In this document: piece after piece, positions 8,836 to 17,820 of the stretch
Layout of the letters: the number at the start of each line of letters is the position of its first letter
How positions within the stretch are numbered: position 1 is the stretch's first letter
From: Mitsuaria sp. GD03876
Lineage (GTDB): Bacteria > Pseudomonadota > Gammaproteobacteria > Burkholderiales > Burkholderiaceae_C
Reading direction: 5' to 3'
NCBI RefSeq assembly: GCF_029840635.1
Contig: NZ_JAOCCU010000011.1
Span: 1 to 64,000, forward strand
DNA length: 64,000 bases
Notes under the pieces: model-generated
The model's input: the letters and a program-made list of their open reading frames with translations, nothing else
The model's database searches: none
What the model was told of the DNA's origin: nothing
Position numbers and translations under genes: made by a program

Positions 8836-9542
8836 CGCGCGCGATGCGGCGCCTGCACAAGTGGCTCGGCCTGGCGATCGGGCTGCAGTGGCTGCTGTGG
8901 GCCGTCAGCGGGCTGGCGATGAGCCTGCTCGACGCCGACAAGGTCCGCGGGCGCGCGTCGCGGGCGGCCGCCTCGGCGCCGAAGGCGTGGCCGGCGGACA
9001 CGACGCCGGTGGCGCGGCTGTCGGCGTCGTCGGAGCCGGTCCTGACGGTCACGACGGGCTGGCTGCTCGAGCGCCCGGTCTACCGCCTGGCCTCTGCCTC
9101 CGGCACGCGCCTGCTCGATGCGCGGACCGGTGAGCCGGTGACGGTCGACGCCCCGCTGGCGAGGCGCCTGGCCCAGGCCTCGTATGCCGGTGCCGGCCAG
9201 GCCGGCCCGGCCGAGCAGGTGCCGCGCTCGCTGGAGACCCGGGCGCACGCCGGGAAGGTCTGGCGGGTCGCCTTCTCCGACGAGGCGGCCACGACGGTCT
9301 ACCTCTCGCTGCAGGGCGAGGTGCTCGAACACCGCAACCGGACCTGGCGCGTGTTCGACGTGTTCTGGATGCTGCACATCATGGATTACCGCGAGCGCCA
9401 GGACTTCAACCACCCGCTGCTCGCCGGGATGGCGATCGGCGCGCTTGGGCTGTCCCTGAGCGGGCTGTGGCTGCTGTGCACGCGCTCCGGCCGTGCCGGG
9501 ATGGTGCCCGGTCGACGGCGCCCGAAGCGGTCCCGCCGCTGA
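8832..9542 (+). CDS. PepSY-domain membrane protein, second of a tandem pair
   Basis: Protein of 236 aa with the same plan as the preceding one: N-terminal RLHKWLGLAIGLQWLLWAVSG, central periplasmic part, then FDVFWMLHIMDY and a last transmembrane segment. The two are clearly paralogous (shared W-L-G-L, LLW, VRG and WMLHIMDY positions) and probably arose by duplication. The start codon overlaps the previous stop (ATGA). Each has two membrane helices where FoxB-like proteins often have four, so the pair may form a heterodimer doing the job of one larger protein. Confidence 0.8.
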   Translation: MTRAMRRLHKWLGLAIGLQWLLWAVSGLAMSLLDADKVRGRASRAAASAPKAWPADTTPVARLSASSEPVLTVTTGWLLERPVYRLASASGTRLLDARTGEPVTVDAPLARRLAQASYAGAGQAGPAEQVPRSLETRAHAGKVWRVAFSDEAATTVYLSLQGEVLEHRNRTWRVFDVFWMLHIMDYRERQDFNHPLLAGMAIGALGLSLSGLWLLCTRSGRAGMVPGRRRPKRSRR

Positions 9543-9601
9543 CCCTTGCCGGAGGCCGCAGGGGCGGCGAGTGATCCACCGGTTCTGCATGCGCTCCGGC
9601 A

Positions 9602-9629
9602 CTGGCAAATCGCGGCGATACTGTATAAA
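9602..9629 (+). promoter_or_regulatory. Sigma-70-type promoter of the radical SAM gene, predicted leaderless
   Basis: The -35 candidate ctggca (9602-9607) and -10 candidate tataaa (9624-9629) are 16 bases apart. Initiation 7-9 bases after the -10 would fall on or next to the ATG at 9638. No Shine-Dalgarno sequence precedes that ATG, and an in-frame TAA at 9626 excludes a longer protein, so the mRNA is probably leaderless. Confidence 0.55.
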
Positions 9630-9636
9630 TTGACAG
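9621..9636. promoter_or_regulatory. LexA (SOS) box
   Basis: CTGT-N8-ACAG with an A/T-rich centre, the consensus for LexA in beta- and gammaproteobacteria. The flanks TA on each side extend the symmetry. It covers the -10 element and touches the start codon at 9638, so bound LexA would block initiation directly. Confidence 0.85.
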
Positions 9637-9637
9637 T

Positions 9638-10768
9638 ATGCCGTCCGACCCCAAGCGCGATACCCACATCGCCGCGCCTCCGCTGTACATCCAGGCCGAC
9701 GCCCTGAAGGGCCGGGGCAGCGCGTGGGCGATGCCTCACCGGTTCGAATCGCGCGGGCGCGAGCAGTACGACGACGGCTGGGGCACGCTGGACCAGGAGG
9801 CGGTGGAGGAACACGTCGCGCCCCGCACCGAGGTCATCGAGGAGCATGCGAAGAAGATCGTCAGCGGCAACCAGTCGCCCGACATCGGCTTCGACCTGTC
9901 GATCAATCCCTACCGGGGCTGCGAGCACGGCTGCATCTACTGCTTCGCGCGTCCGACGCACAGCTACCTGAACCTGTCGCCGGGCCTGGACTTCGAGACC
10001 AAGATCATCGCCAAGGTCAACGCCGCCGAGCGCCTGCGCGAGACGCTGGCCTCGCCGGCCTACCGGCCCGCGCCGCTGGTGCTGGGCACGGCGACGGACG
10101 CCTACCAGCCGATCGAGCGCAAGCTCGGCATCACGCGCGCGGTGGTGGAGGTGCTGACCGAGGCGCGCCATCCGTTCTCGGTCGTGACCAAGTCCAGCGG
10201 CATCGAGCGCGACCTCGACCTGATCGCGCCGATGGCGCAGCGGCGGCAGGTGTCGGTCTACCTGTCGGTGACCTCGCTGGATCCGGAGCTCTCGCGCATC
10301 CTGGAGCCGCGCGCGGCATCGCCGCAGCGGCGGCTGCGCACGATCAAGGCGTTGGCGGAGGCGGGCGTGCCGGTGGGGGTGAGCGTCTCGCCGGTGATCC
10401 CGTTCCTGAACGAGCCGGAGCTCGAACGCATCCTCGAAGCCGCGGCCGAGGCCGGCGCGACCAAGGCGTTCAGCATTCCGCTGCGGCTGCCGTGGGAGGT
10501 GGCCCCGCTGTTCCACGACTGGCTGCGGCTGCATCAGCCGGACAAGGCGGCGCGCATCATGGCGCGGCTGCGCGACATGCGCGGCGGCAAGGACAACGAT
10601 CCGCGCTTCGGCACGCGCTTCACCGGGGAGGGGATCTGGGCCGAGTTGCTGCAGCAGCGCCTGCGCAAGGCGGCGCAGCGGCTGGGCCTGGGCCGCGAGC
10701 GGCACCGGTTCGACTTCAGCGAGTTCCGCCCGCCGTCGAAGGCGGTGGGACAGCAGTCGTTGTTCTGA
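9638..10768 (+). CDS. PA0069-type radical SAM protein, SOS-regulated
   Basis: Radical SAM protein of 376 aa. The cluster-binding motif CEHGCIYC lies near residue 98, just after NPYRGCEHG, and the N-terminal KGRGSAW segment is typical of the PA0069 family, which shares its core with the spore photoproduct lyase SplB family. The substrate is unknown; a DNA-repair role is suggested by the SplB link and by the LexA box over the promoter. As I recall, P. aeruginosa PA0069 was also reported in the LexA regulon. The start at 9638 is forced by an upstream in-frame stop and by the conserved N-terminus. It converges on eptA with a 27-bp gap. Confidence 0.88.
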   Translation: MPSDPKRDTHIAAPPLYIQADALKGRGSAWAMPHRFESRGREQYDDGWGTLDQEAVEEHVAPRTEVIEEHAKKIVSGNQSPDIGFDLSINPYRGCEHGCIYCFARPTHSYLNLSPGLDFETKIIAKVNAAERLRETLASPAYRPAPLVLGTATDAYQPIERKLGITRAVVEVLTEARHPFSVVTKSSGIERDLDLIAPMAQRRQVSVYLSVTSLDPELSRILEPRAASPQRRLRTIKALAEAGVPVGVSVSPVIPFLNEPELERILEAAAEAGATKAFSIPLRLPWEVAPLFHDWLRLHQPDKAARIMARLRDMRGGKDNDPRFGTRFTGEGIWAELLQQRLRKAAQRLGLGRERHRFDFSEFRPPSKAVGQQSLF

Positions 10769-10795
10769 GGAGCGCGCGCGCGAGGGGCGTCGTGC

Positions 10796-12487
10796 TCAGC
10801 CCTTGCGGCACGCCGCCACCCAATCCCAGTCCTGCCGGTAGACCGACGTCTTCACCCCGCTCAGGCTCAGCACCGTGTGGTACAGCCCGTCGTGCGACAT
10901 CGGCGTGTCGCGGCGCTGTTGCAGGCAGGCGTTGTCCAGCTTCTGCGCGGTCCGCGTCTGTTCCGGCAGCCACAGGACCAGCGGCACATGCTTCTGCTGC
11001 TTCGGCGCCAGCGCGTAGGGCATGCCGTGCAGGAACAGGTTGTTCTCGCCCAGCGATTCGCCGTGGTCCGACACGTACAGCAGGCTCGGGTCGAAACGCT
11101 GCTCCTGCGTGCCCAGCCAGTCGATCGCCCGGGCCAGCACATGGTCCGTGTACGCGATGGTGTTGTCGTAGGCATTGCGCACCTGGTCCAGCGCGCACTG
11201 CTGCAGCGCGTTGCTGCGGCATTCCGGCTGGAACGGCTTGCGTTCCTCCGGCGTGCGCAGGTAGTAGGCCGGGCCGTGGCTGCCCATCTGGTGCAGCACC
11301 AGCACCACCCCGCGCGCCACCCGCTGCGGATCCAGCGCCGCGATGCGCGCGTCCAGGTCGTGCAGCATCACCTCGTCGAAGCACTCGCCGTCGCCGCGGC
11401 ACAGGCCCGCGGGGATCGGATGGTCGGGACGCGCCGGGTTGATCGCCTGCGCGTTGGGCACGCGGTCGCAGATGCCCTTGCAGCCCGACTGGTTGTCCAG
11501 CCACAGCACCGCCAGCCCCGCGCGCTGCAGCACGTCCAGCAGCGTCTCCTGGTTGCCCGGGTGATCGACGAAGGCCTCGCGGCCGAGCTGCGAGAACATG
11601 CACGGCAGCGACGCGGCCGTCGAGGTGCCGCAGGAGGCGACTTCCCGGTAGCTCAGCACCGGCCTGGCCGACAGCTCGGGATTGGTCGGCCGCTCATAGC
11701 CGTTGAGCTGGAAGTTGACCGAGCGCGCCGTCTCGCCCACCACCAGCAGCACCAGCGGCGGCCGCGCGCCCGCGGGACGCGGCGTCAGCGTGGCGTCGGC
11801 CGCGACGACTTCGGGCGGGCCCTTGGGTTTCTTCTGCTTCTGCGCGACCAGCGCGGCGCTCGCCCAGATCGCGTTGATCGGGCTGACCATCTTGGTCAGC
11901 GCCTTGTTGTTGCGCAGCGTCGAGGCCAGGTCCGCCGTGCGCGTCGCCGCCAGCCCGACGCCCAGCGCCAGCGCCAGCGCCAGGCTCGCCAGGTTCCAGC
12001 CCAGGCGCTTGAACCAGCGCAGGTCGGTCAGCCGCTGCCGCCAGATCCAGGCCAGCGGCAGCAACGCGATCACCGCCACGTGCGCCGCCAGGCTCCAGCC
12101 GAGCAGGTCGCGCGTCTCGCGCAGGTCGGTCTGCAGCGCGTTGGTGACCATCGTGCTGTCGATGATCACGCCGTAGCTGCCGATGAAGTAGGCCAGCGGC
12201 GCCGTCAGCAGCAGCATCAGCGTCAGCAGCGGCTTGACCGCGACGCGCCAGGCCAGCAGGCTGAAGCAGGCCGCCAGCACCAGGATCACGATGCCCGCGA
12301 AGACGACGACGAACAGCTTGCCCGACGCGCCGGCGTAGTCCGGCATGCCCCACATGCGCTGCCACAGCGGCCAGTTGCCGAGCACGCCCACCCACAGCGC
12401 GGCGAGCCAGGTCAGGGTCAGCGGGGAACGCGCGCGGGCGGCGTCGGCCCCGCGTGCGGACAAGGTCGAGGAATCGGAAGACGGCAT
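10796..12487 (-). CDS. eptA: Phosphoethanolamine transferase, EptA type
   Basis: Inner-membrane enzyme of 563 aa that transfers phosphoethanolamine from phosphatidylethanolamine to lipid A, reducing negative charge and polymyxin binding. Five N-terminal hydrophobic helices are followed by a periplasmic sulfatase-fold domain. The metal ligand VVGETAR and the catalytic threonine in CGTSTAASLPCMFS are present, as are the later SHGPAYY and SDHGESLGEN metal-binding motifs. The ATG at 12487 was preferred over an upstream in-frame TTG at 12514; neither has a good ribosome binding site. Four 11-bp-spaced direct repeats lie upstream. Its lipid A role pairs with the hexosamine genes at the left end of the window. 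It could instead modify another envelope glycolipid. Confidence 0.9.
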   Translation of the reverse strand: MPSSDSSTLSARGADAARARSPLTLTWLAALWVGVLGNWPLWQRMWGMPDYAGASGKLFVVVFAGIVILVLAACFSLLAWRVAVKPLLTLMLLLTAPLAYFIGSYGVIIDSTMVTNALQTDLRETRDLLGWSLAAHVAVIALLPLAWIWRQRLTDLRWFKRLGWNLASLALALALGVGLAATRTADLASTLRNNKALTKMVSPINAIWASAALVAQKQKKPKGPPEVVAADATLTPRPAGARPPLVLLVVGETARSVNFQLNGYERPTNPELSARPVLSYREVASCGTSTAASLPCMFSQLGREAFVDHPGNQETLLDVLQRAGLAVLWLDNQSGCKGICDRVPNAQAINPARPDHPIPAGLCRGDGECFDEVMLHDLDARIAALDPQRVARGVVLVLHQMGSHGPAYYLRTPEERKPFQPECRSNALQQCALDQVRNAYDNTIAYTDHVLARAIDWLGTQEQRFDPSLLYVSDHGESLGENNLFLHGMPYALAPKQQKHVPLVLWLPEQTRTAQKLDNACLQQRRDTPMSHDGLYHTVLSLSGVKTSVYRQDWDWVAACRKG

Positions 12488-12538
12488 CGTGCGGGTGTCG
12501 GGCGTGTGGCGCAAAACCGGCCCTTGTAGTTGTCGTAG

Positions 12539-12577
12539 CTGAAGCTTCCCTGAAGCTCTCCTGAAGTGCCCCTGAGC
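12539..12577 (-). promoter_or_regulatory. 11-bp-periodic direct repeats upstream of eptA (OmpR/PmrA-type operator)
   Basis: CTGAAG occurs at 12539, 12550 and 12561, with a partial copy (CTGAGC) at 12572: exactly 11-bp spacing, one helical turn. Read toward eptA it is CTTCAG-N5-CTTCAG-N5-CTTCAG, laid out like the PmrA box (CTTAAG-N5-CTTAAG) and other OmpR/PhoB-family sites. It lies 52-90 bp upstream of the eptA start. Confidence 0.65.
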
Positions 12578-12605
12578 AACCGCCCAGCTTAGCCGAGGAC
12601 CGCGC

Positions 12606-14219
12606 TCATCCCCGCAAGGCCATGCCGCCGGAGCGGGCCGCCTTCAGGCCCTGGCCGCTGGCCTGCACGTAGCGGCGCTGCAGCGCCTCGATGCGCGGCG
12701 CCAGCGCCTCCGGATCGGTCATCCGGTCGCGGTAGCGCTGCAGCACCAGCGCCGCCATGTCGATCAGCTTGGCATTGAGCGTCTGCGTGCCCTGCTCGAG
12801 CAGCAGCTGCACGCCGGTCTGCGCGTCGCCGCGCATCGCATGGCGCATCGCCGTCTCCGAGATCGCGAAGACCCGCCCGTTGGCGTCGCGCAGCAGCTGG
12901 GTGCTGGGCTCATGGGCCTCGGCCATGCTGATCAGCACCTCCGTGGCCGACTTCGAGCTGCAGAAGCGCAGTCCGAGCTGGTTCATCAGCGTCTCCATCT
13001 CGCCGAGCTCGATGTCCTGCCGCGCCATCCGCACCCACAGCGCGATCAGCAGGCTGGCGGCCTCGAGGTCGAAGTCCTCGTCCGCGGCGCGGCGCGCGAA
13101 CTGGCGCGCGAGCTGCAGCGCATCGGCCAGACGGCGCTCCAGCAGCAGCCGCAGCCCCTGCAGCACGACGTCGAAGCGCTGCAGCCGCGCGTCGCGCGGC
13201 GCGCGCTCGATGCCCTGCGCCAGCGCGTCGGTCGCGTACTTCAGGCCCTTGCCGTCCTTGGCGTCGAAGCGCATCAGCGCGATCAGCGCCAGGCTGTGCC
13301 AGTCGAAGAGCTTGGAGCGCAGGCCCTGCGCCAGGCTGCGCTCGAGCATCTTGAGCGCCTCGTCGCGCTGCCCCGCGTAGAAGGCCAGCGTGCCGCAATG
13401 TTGCTGGCGCAGCAGGCAGCCGGGCGTCAGCGTCGCGGCGGTGCGGTAGGTCGCCAGCGCCGCGTCGATCTCGCCTTGCTCCATCTGCACGCGGCCCATC
13501 AGGTCGTAGCTGTCGGCCTGGTCGGGCATGTCGCCGATCAGCGTCTCCAGCGTGCGGCGCGCGGCGCTGAGGTTGCCGCTGGCGACCTCGGTCCGCGCCA
13601 CGCCCAGCCGCGCCCAGGGCACGGTACGCGCCGCGATGATGGCTTCATAGAGCTCGCGCGCCTCGGTGTGGCGCTCCAGGCGCAACAGCAGCTCGGCGCC
13701 GATGCGCGCGGCATACAGCCAGTAGGTCGCGCGGCGCTGGAAACGGTCCAGGCAGAGGTCGGCCGCGCGGTCGAATTCCTTGGCGTCGATCGCGTCGAAG
13801 ATCGCCTTGAGCTCCAGCTTGCGATGCCGCGCGTTGGCCAGCCGGTCGGCCAGCGCGGCGCTCGTGTAGGGCTTGACCAGGTAGGCATCGAGCGCCGCCT
13901 CGGCCGCCTCGGCGACCTTCGCGTACGAGGCCTCGCCGGTGACCATCACGAACACGGTGGAGTAGGGCAGCAGCTGCTCGCGCCGCAGCTCGTCCAGCAG
14001 GTCCTGGCCCGACAGCTCGGAGCCGTCGAAGTAGTAGTCGCACAGGACGATGTCGTAGGGCTGCGTCTCCAGGATCACGCGCGCGTCCCGCACCCGCGTG
14101 GCCTGGCGCACATGGCCGACGCCGAGCTCCCGCAGCTGCGCCGTCATCAGGCTGCGCGAGGTCGCGTTGCCGTCGATGACCAGCGCCTGCGTCTTGGCCA
14201 GCGGGCTGGACAGGCTCAT
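12606..14219 (-). CDS. Response regulator: receiver domain plus TPR repeats
   Basis: Protein of 537 aa. The first 130 or so residues are a CheY-like receiver: IDGN near the start, phospho-acceptor Asp in IVLCDYYF, MVTGE and the switch lysine in LVKPY. The remainder is a long helical solenoid of TPR-like repeats (TLETLIGDMPDQADSYDLMG and similar), with no DNA-binding or enzymatic output domain. It probably acts through protein contacts. The start at 14219 is supported by GGGGAG about 7 bases upstream; an ATG at 14246 would sit inside the dnaJ terminator. No partner kinase is adjacent. The gene is on the dnaJ strand but behind the dnaJ terminator. Confidence 0.85.
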   Translation of the reverse strand: MSLSSPLAKTQALVIDGNATSRSLMTAQLRELGVGHVRQATRVRDARVILETQPYDIVLCDYYFDGSELSGQDLLDELRREQLLPYSTVFVMVTGEASYAKVAEAAEAALDAYLVKPYTSAALADRLANARHRKLELKAIFDAIDAKEFDRAADLCLDRFQRRATYWLYAARIGAELLLRLERHTEARELYEAIIAARTVPWARLGVARTEVASGNLSAARRTLETLIGDMPDQADSYDLMGRVQMEQGEIDAALATYRTAATLTPGCLLRQQHCGTLAFYAGQRDEALKMLERSLAQGLRSKLFDWHSLALIALMRFDAKDGKGLKYATDALAQGIERAPRDARLQRFDVVLQGLRLLLERRLADALQLARQFARRAADEDFDLEAASLLIALWVRMARQDIELGEMETLMNQLGLRFCSSKSATEVLISMAEAHEPSTQLLRDANGRVFAISETAMRHAMRGDAQTGVQLLLEQGTQTLNAKLIDMAALVLQRYRDRMTDPEALAPRIEALQRRYVQASGQGLKAARSGGMALRG

Positions 14220-14249
14220 GGCCGCCGCTCCCCGGCGAGCGCGCATGTG

Positions 14250-14278
14250 AAAAAGCCCGCCTCCGGAGAGAGCGGGCT
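14250..14278 (-). terminator. Intrinsic terminator after dnaJ
   Basis: On the minus strand AGCCCGC and GCGGGCT form a 7-bp stem around 11 bases (the loop contains a further CTCCGGAG palindrome), followed by TTTTT. It separates dnaJ from the response regulator, whose ribosome binding site begins about 20 bases later. Confidence 0.85.
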
Positions 14279-14424
14279 GGCAGCACCCCAACGATTTGTG
14301 CGAATGTCGTCAACCACACGGCGGATTGTCCGCCCGGCGACTCTTTCGGGTCCCCCGGGTTTGCGTGGGGGACGCGGTCCGATTCCTCAATCGTGGCTTG
14401 CGTTTGCGTGACGCTGTTGGCGAC

Positions 14425-15573
14425 TTACTTGAACAGGTCCTTGACCCGGTCGGTCCAGCTCTTGGCGTTGGGCGAGTGGCGCTCGCCGCCGTCGCGCAGG
14501 CTCTTGTCGAGCTCCTTGAGCAGCTTGCGCTGGTGCTCGGTCAGCTTGACCGGCGTCTCGATGCTGATGTGGCAGTACAGGTCGCCGGGATAGCTCGAGC
14601 GCACGCCCTTGATGCCCTTGCCGCGCAGGCGGAAGGTCTTGCCGTGCTGCGTGCCCTCGGGCAGCTCGATCTCGGCCTTGCCGCCCAGCGTCGGCACCTC
14701 GATCGTGCCGCCCAGCGCCGCGGTGGTCATCGACACCGGCATCGTGCAGTGCAGGTCGTCGCCATCGCGCTCGAAGATGTCGTGCTGCTTGATGCGGATC
14801 TCGATGTAGAGATCGCCCGACGGCCCGCCGTTGACGCCCGGCTCGCCGTTGCCGGCGGAGCGGATGCGCATGCCCTCGTTGATGCCGGCCGGGATCTTGA
14901 CTTCCAGCGTCTTGGTCTTCTTGATCTTGCCGGCGCCGTTGCAGGTGGTGCAGGGCTCCGGAATGATCTTGCCGGTGCCGTGGCAGTGCGGGCAGGTCTG
15001 CTGGATGCTGAAGAAGCCCTGGCGCATGTGCACCGTGCCGCTGCCGCCGCACGAGCCGCAGGTCTTGGCGCTGGTGCCGGGCTTGGCGCCGCTGCCGTGG
15101 CAGGTCTCGCAGCCTTCCCAGGACGGGATGCGGATCTGCGTCTCCTTGCCGCGCGCGGCTTCCTCCAGCGTGATCTCCATCGCGTAGCTCAGGTCGCTGC
15201 CGCGATAGACCTGCTGGCCGCCGCCGGGGCGGCGTCCACCGCCGGCGCCGCCACCGAACAGGTCGCCGAAGATGTCGCCGAAGGCCTCGGCGAAGCCGCC
15301 GAAGCCCTCCTGGCCCGCGCCGCCGCGGAAGCCCTGGTTCGGGTCCACGCCCGCGTGGCCGTACTGGTCGTAGGCCGCGCGCTTCTGGCCGTCGGACAGC
15401 ATCTCGTAGGCCTCCTTGACCTCCTTGAACTTGTCCTCGGCGTCCTTGGCGCCCTCGCCCTGATTGCGGTCAGGGTGGTACTTCATCGCCAGCTTGCGAT
15501 ACGCCTTCTTGATGTCCTCTTCGCTGGCGTTCTTCGCGACGCCCAGGACTTCGTAATAGTCACGCTTTGCCAT
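14425..15573 (-). CDS. dnaJ: Chaperone DnaJ (Hsp40)
   Basis: Co-chaperone of 382 aa that stimulates DnaK ATPase and delivers unfolded substrates. Domains: J-domain (about 1-70) with the HPD motif in MKYHPDRNQ, a Gly-rich linker (about 75-130), a zinc-binding region with four CxxCxGxG-type repeats ([32 protein letters not shown]), and C-terminal substrate-binding domains. The ATG at 15573 begins [11 protein letters not shown] and has AGGAAG 6 bases upstream; an upstream in-frame start is not conserved. It follows dnaK by 117 bp with a hairpin in between. Confidence 0.98.
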   Translation of the reverse strand: MAKRDYYEVLGVAKNASEEDIKKAYRKLAMKYHPDRNQGEGAKDAEDKFKEVKEAYEMLSDGQKRAAYDQYGHAGVDPNQGFRGGAGQEGFGGFAEAFGDIFGDLFGGGAGGGRRPGGGQQVYRGSDLSYAMEITLEEAARGKETQIRIPSWEGCETCHGSGAKPGTSAKTCGSCGGSGTVHMRQGFFSIQQTCPHCHGTGKIIPEPCTTCNGAGKIKKTKTLEVKIPAGINEGMRIRSAGNGEPGVNGGPSGDLYIEIRIKQHDIFERDGDDLHCTMPVSMTTAALGGTIEVPTLGGKAEIELPEGTQHGKTFRLRGKGIKGVRSSYPGDLYCHISIETPVKLTEHQRKLLKELDKSLRDGGERHSPNAKSWTDRVKDLFK

Positions 15574-15597
15574 GGATCTTCCTGCGGTCCTCAAACC

Positions 15598-15632
15598 AAA
15601 ACGCCGCGCGGGCCGGGAGGCTCCGCGCGGCG
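15598..15632 (-). terminator. Hairpin with T-run between dnaK and dnaJ (attenuator or mRNA stabiliser)
   Basis: On the minus strand CGCCGCGCGG and CCGCGCGGCG form a perfect 10-bp stem around 11 bases, followed by TTTTGG. It lies 25 bases before the dnaJ start, too close for a separate promoter after it, so dnaJ transcription must pass through it. Partial termination or protection of dnaK mRNA would give more DnaK than DnaJ. Confidence 0.7.
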
Positions 15633-15690
15633 GCTGTCATCGACAGCTGTGCCGGTCGCGATGCCGACGTCGTCGGTCGGCAGGCATGGC

Positions 15691-17670
15691 TTACTTCGAG
15701 TCCTTGACTTCCTTGAACTCGGCGTCGACGACGTTGTCGTCGGCCGGCTTGGCCGAGGCCTGCGCACCCGCCGCCTCGGCGTGGTCCGCACCGCCGGCGG
15801 CACCGGCACCGGCGGCGGCACCCGCCGCGGCCTGCGCCGCCTGCGCGTCGGCGTACATCTTCTCGCCCAGCTTCTGGCTGGCGGTCATCAGCGCTTCGGT
15901 CTTGGCGTCGATGTCGGCCTTGTCCTCGCCCTTGATGGCCTCTTCCAGGTCCTTGATCGCGGCCTCGATCTTTTCCTTCTCGCCGGCCTCGAGCTTGTCG
16001 CCATGCTCGCCCAGCGACTTCTGCACCGAATGCACCAGGCCGTCGGCCTGGTTCTTGGCCTGCACCAGGTCGACCTTCTTCTTGTCCTCGGCCGCGTTGG
16101 CCTCGGCGTCCTTCACCATCTTCTCGATCTCGGCCTCGGACAGGCCGGAGTTCGCCTTGATGGTGATCTTGTTTTCCTTGCCGGTGCCCTTGTCCTTGGC
16201 GCCGACGTGCAGGATGCCGTTGGCGTCGATGTCGAAGCTCACCTCGATCTGCGGCGTGCCGCGCATCGCCGGCGGGATGCCTTCCAGGTTGAACTCGCCC
16301 AGGCTCTTGTTGGCCTGCGCCAGCTCGCGCTCGCCCTGGTAGACCTTGATCGTCACCGCGGGCTGGTTGTCCTCGGCGGTCGAGAAGGTCTGGCTGAACT
16401 TGGTCGGGATGGTCGTGTTCTTCTTGATCATCTTCGTCATCACGCCGCCCAGGGTCTCGATGCCCAGGCTCAGCGGGGTGACGTCCAGCAGCAGCACGTC
16501 GGTGCGCTCGCCGCCGAGGACCTGGCCCTGGATCGCGGCGCCGACGGCCACGGCCTCATCGGGGTTCACGTCCTTGCGCGGGTCCTTGCCGAAGAACTCC
16601 TTGACCTTCTCCTGCACCTTGGGCATGCGCGACATGCCGCCCACCAGGATCACGTCGTCGATCTCGCCCACCGACACGCCGGCGTCCTTGATCGCGGTGC
16701 GGCAAGGGGCGATCGTGCGCTCGATCAGCTCCTCCACCAGCGACTCCAGCTTGGCGCGGGTCAGCTTGATGTTCAGGTGCTTCGGGCCGGTCGCGTCGGC
16801 GGTGATGTAGGGCAGGTTGACGTCGGTCTGCGACGAGTTGGACAGCTCGATCTTGGCCTTCTCGGCGGCTTCCTTCAGGCGCTGCAGGGCCAGCACGTCC
16901 TTGGTCAGGTCGACGCCCTGTTCCTTTTTGAACTCGCCGATGATGTAGTCGATGATGCGCTGGTCGAAGTCCTCGCCGCCCAGGAAGGTGTCGCCGTTGG
17001 TGGACAGAACCTCGAACTGCTTCTCGCCGTCGACGTCGGCGATCTCGATGATCGAGATGTCGAAGGTGCCGCCGCCCAGGTCGAACACGGCGATCTTGCG
17101 GTCGCCCGCGCCGTGCTTGTCCAGGCCGAAGGCCAGGGCCGCGGCGGTGGGCTCGTTGATGATTCGCTTGACGTCCAGGCCGGCGATGCGGCCGGCGTCC
17201 TTGGTCGCCTGGCGCTGCGCGTCGTTGAAGTAGGCCGGGACCGTGATGACGGCTTCCGTGACCTCTTCGCCGAGGTAGTCCTCGGCGGTCTTCTTCATCT
17301 TGCGCAGGACCTCGGCCGAGACCTGCGGCGGCGCCAGCTTCTTGCCGCGCACTTCCACCCACGCGTCGCCGTTGTCGGCCGCGGCGATGGTGTAGGGCAT
17401 CAGGTCGATGTCCTTCTGGACTTCCTTTTCCTGGAACTTGCGGCCGATCAGGCGCTTGACCGCGTACAGGGTGTTCTTCGGGTTGGTCACGGCCTGGCGC
17501 TTGGCCGAGGCGCCGACCAGCACTTCGCCGTCTTCCTGGTACGCAATGATCGACGGGGTGGTGCGGGCGCCTTCCGCGTTCTCGATGACGCGGGTGGTGT
17601 TGCCTTCCATGACCGCGACGCACGAGTTGGTCGTGCCCAGGTCGATGCCGATGATCTTCTTCTTAGCCAT
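15691..17670 (-). CDS. dnaK: Chaperone DnaK (Hsp70)
   Basis: Hsp70 chaperone of 659 aa. The nucleotide-binding domain opens with [15 protein letters not shown] and includes [32 protein letters not shown] and [10 protein letters not shown]; the linker is [15 protein letters not shown]; the lid ends in an Ala/Gly-rich stretch and the conserved acidic tail DAEFKEV. The ATG at 17670 is preceded by AGGAG. The Ala/Gly linker near the C-terminus is a little longer than in E. coli. It lies 150 bp after grpE, and that gap holds a second possible sigma-32 site. Confidence 0.99.
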   Translation of the reverse strand: MAKKKIIGIDLGTTNSCVAVMEGNTTRVIENAEGARTTPSIIAYQEDGEVLVGASAKRQAVTNPKNTLYAVKRLIGRKFQEKEVQKDIDLMPYTIAAADNGDAWVEVRGKKLAPPQVSAEVLRKMKKTAEDYLGEEVTEAVITVPAYFNDAQRQATKDAGRIAGLDVKRIINEPTAAALAFGLDKHGAGDRKIAVFDLGGGTFDISIIEIADVDGEKQFEVLSTNGDTFLGGEDFDQRIIDYIIGEFKKEQGVDLTKDVLALQRLKEAAEKAKIELSNSSQTDVNLPYITADATGPKHLNIKLTRAKLESLVEELIERTIAPCRTAIKDAGVSVGEIDDVILVGGMSRMPKVQEKVKEFFGKDPRKDVNPDEAVAVGAAIQGQVLGGERTDVLLLDVTPLSLGIETLGGVMTKMIKKNTTIPTKFSQTFSTAEDNQPAVTIKVYQGERELAQANKSLGEFNLEGIPPAMRGTPQIEVSFDIDANGILHVGAKDKGTGKENKITIKANSGLSEAEIEKMVKDAEANAAEDKKKVDLVQAKNQADGLVHSVQKSLGEHGDKLEAGEKEKIEAAIKDLEEAIKGEDKADIDAKTEALMTASQKLGEKMYADAQAAQAAAGAAAGAGAAGGADHAEAAGAQASAKPADDNVVDAEFKEVKDSK

Positions 17671-17770
17671 GTGGTGCTCCTGAATTTGAAAAGTCTGTCG
17701 GAACGATCGTCGCGGGGGGCGCGGGCGGCTCGGTGTCGAGCGTCGGGATCGTCGTTCCGGGATGGTTCTG

Positions 17771-17798
17771 ATCTGTGGATAACTTGCCCGGATTCAAG
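17771..17798 (-). promoter_or_regulatory. Possible second sigma-32 promoter before dnaK, with an overlapping DnaA-box sequence
   Basis: On the minus strand CTTGAA (17798-17793) is followed after 14 bases by CCACAGAT (17778-17771), a 5-of-8 match to the sigma-32 -10 CCCCATNT. The nonamer TTATCCACA at 17782-17774, identical to a strong DnaA box, overlaps this site. CTTGAA itself lies in a GCCCGG/CCGGGC inverted repeat. Confidence 0.4.
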
Positions 17799-17820
17799 AC
17801 CGGGCCGGACGCTGGTCGGG

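Noticed and set aside
17774-17782. DnaA box as part of a replication origin
   Set aside because: A single box, no cluster or AT-rich unwinding region, and no dnaA/dnaN nearby.
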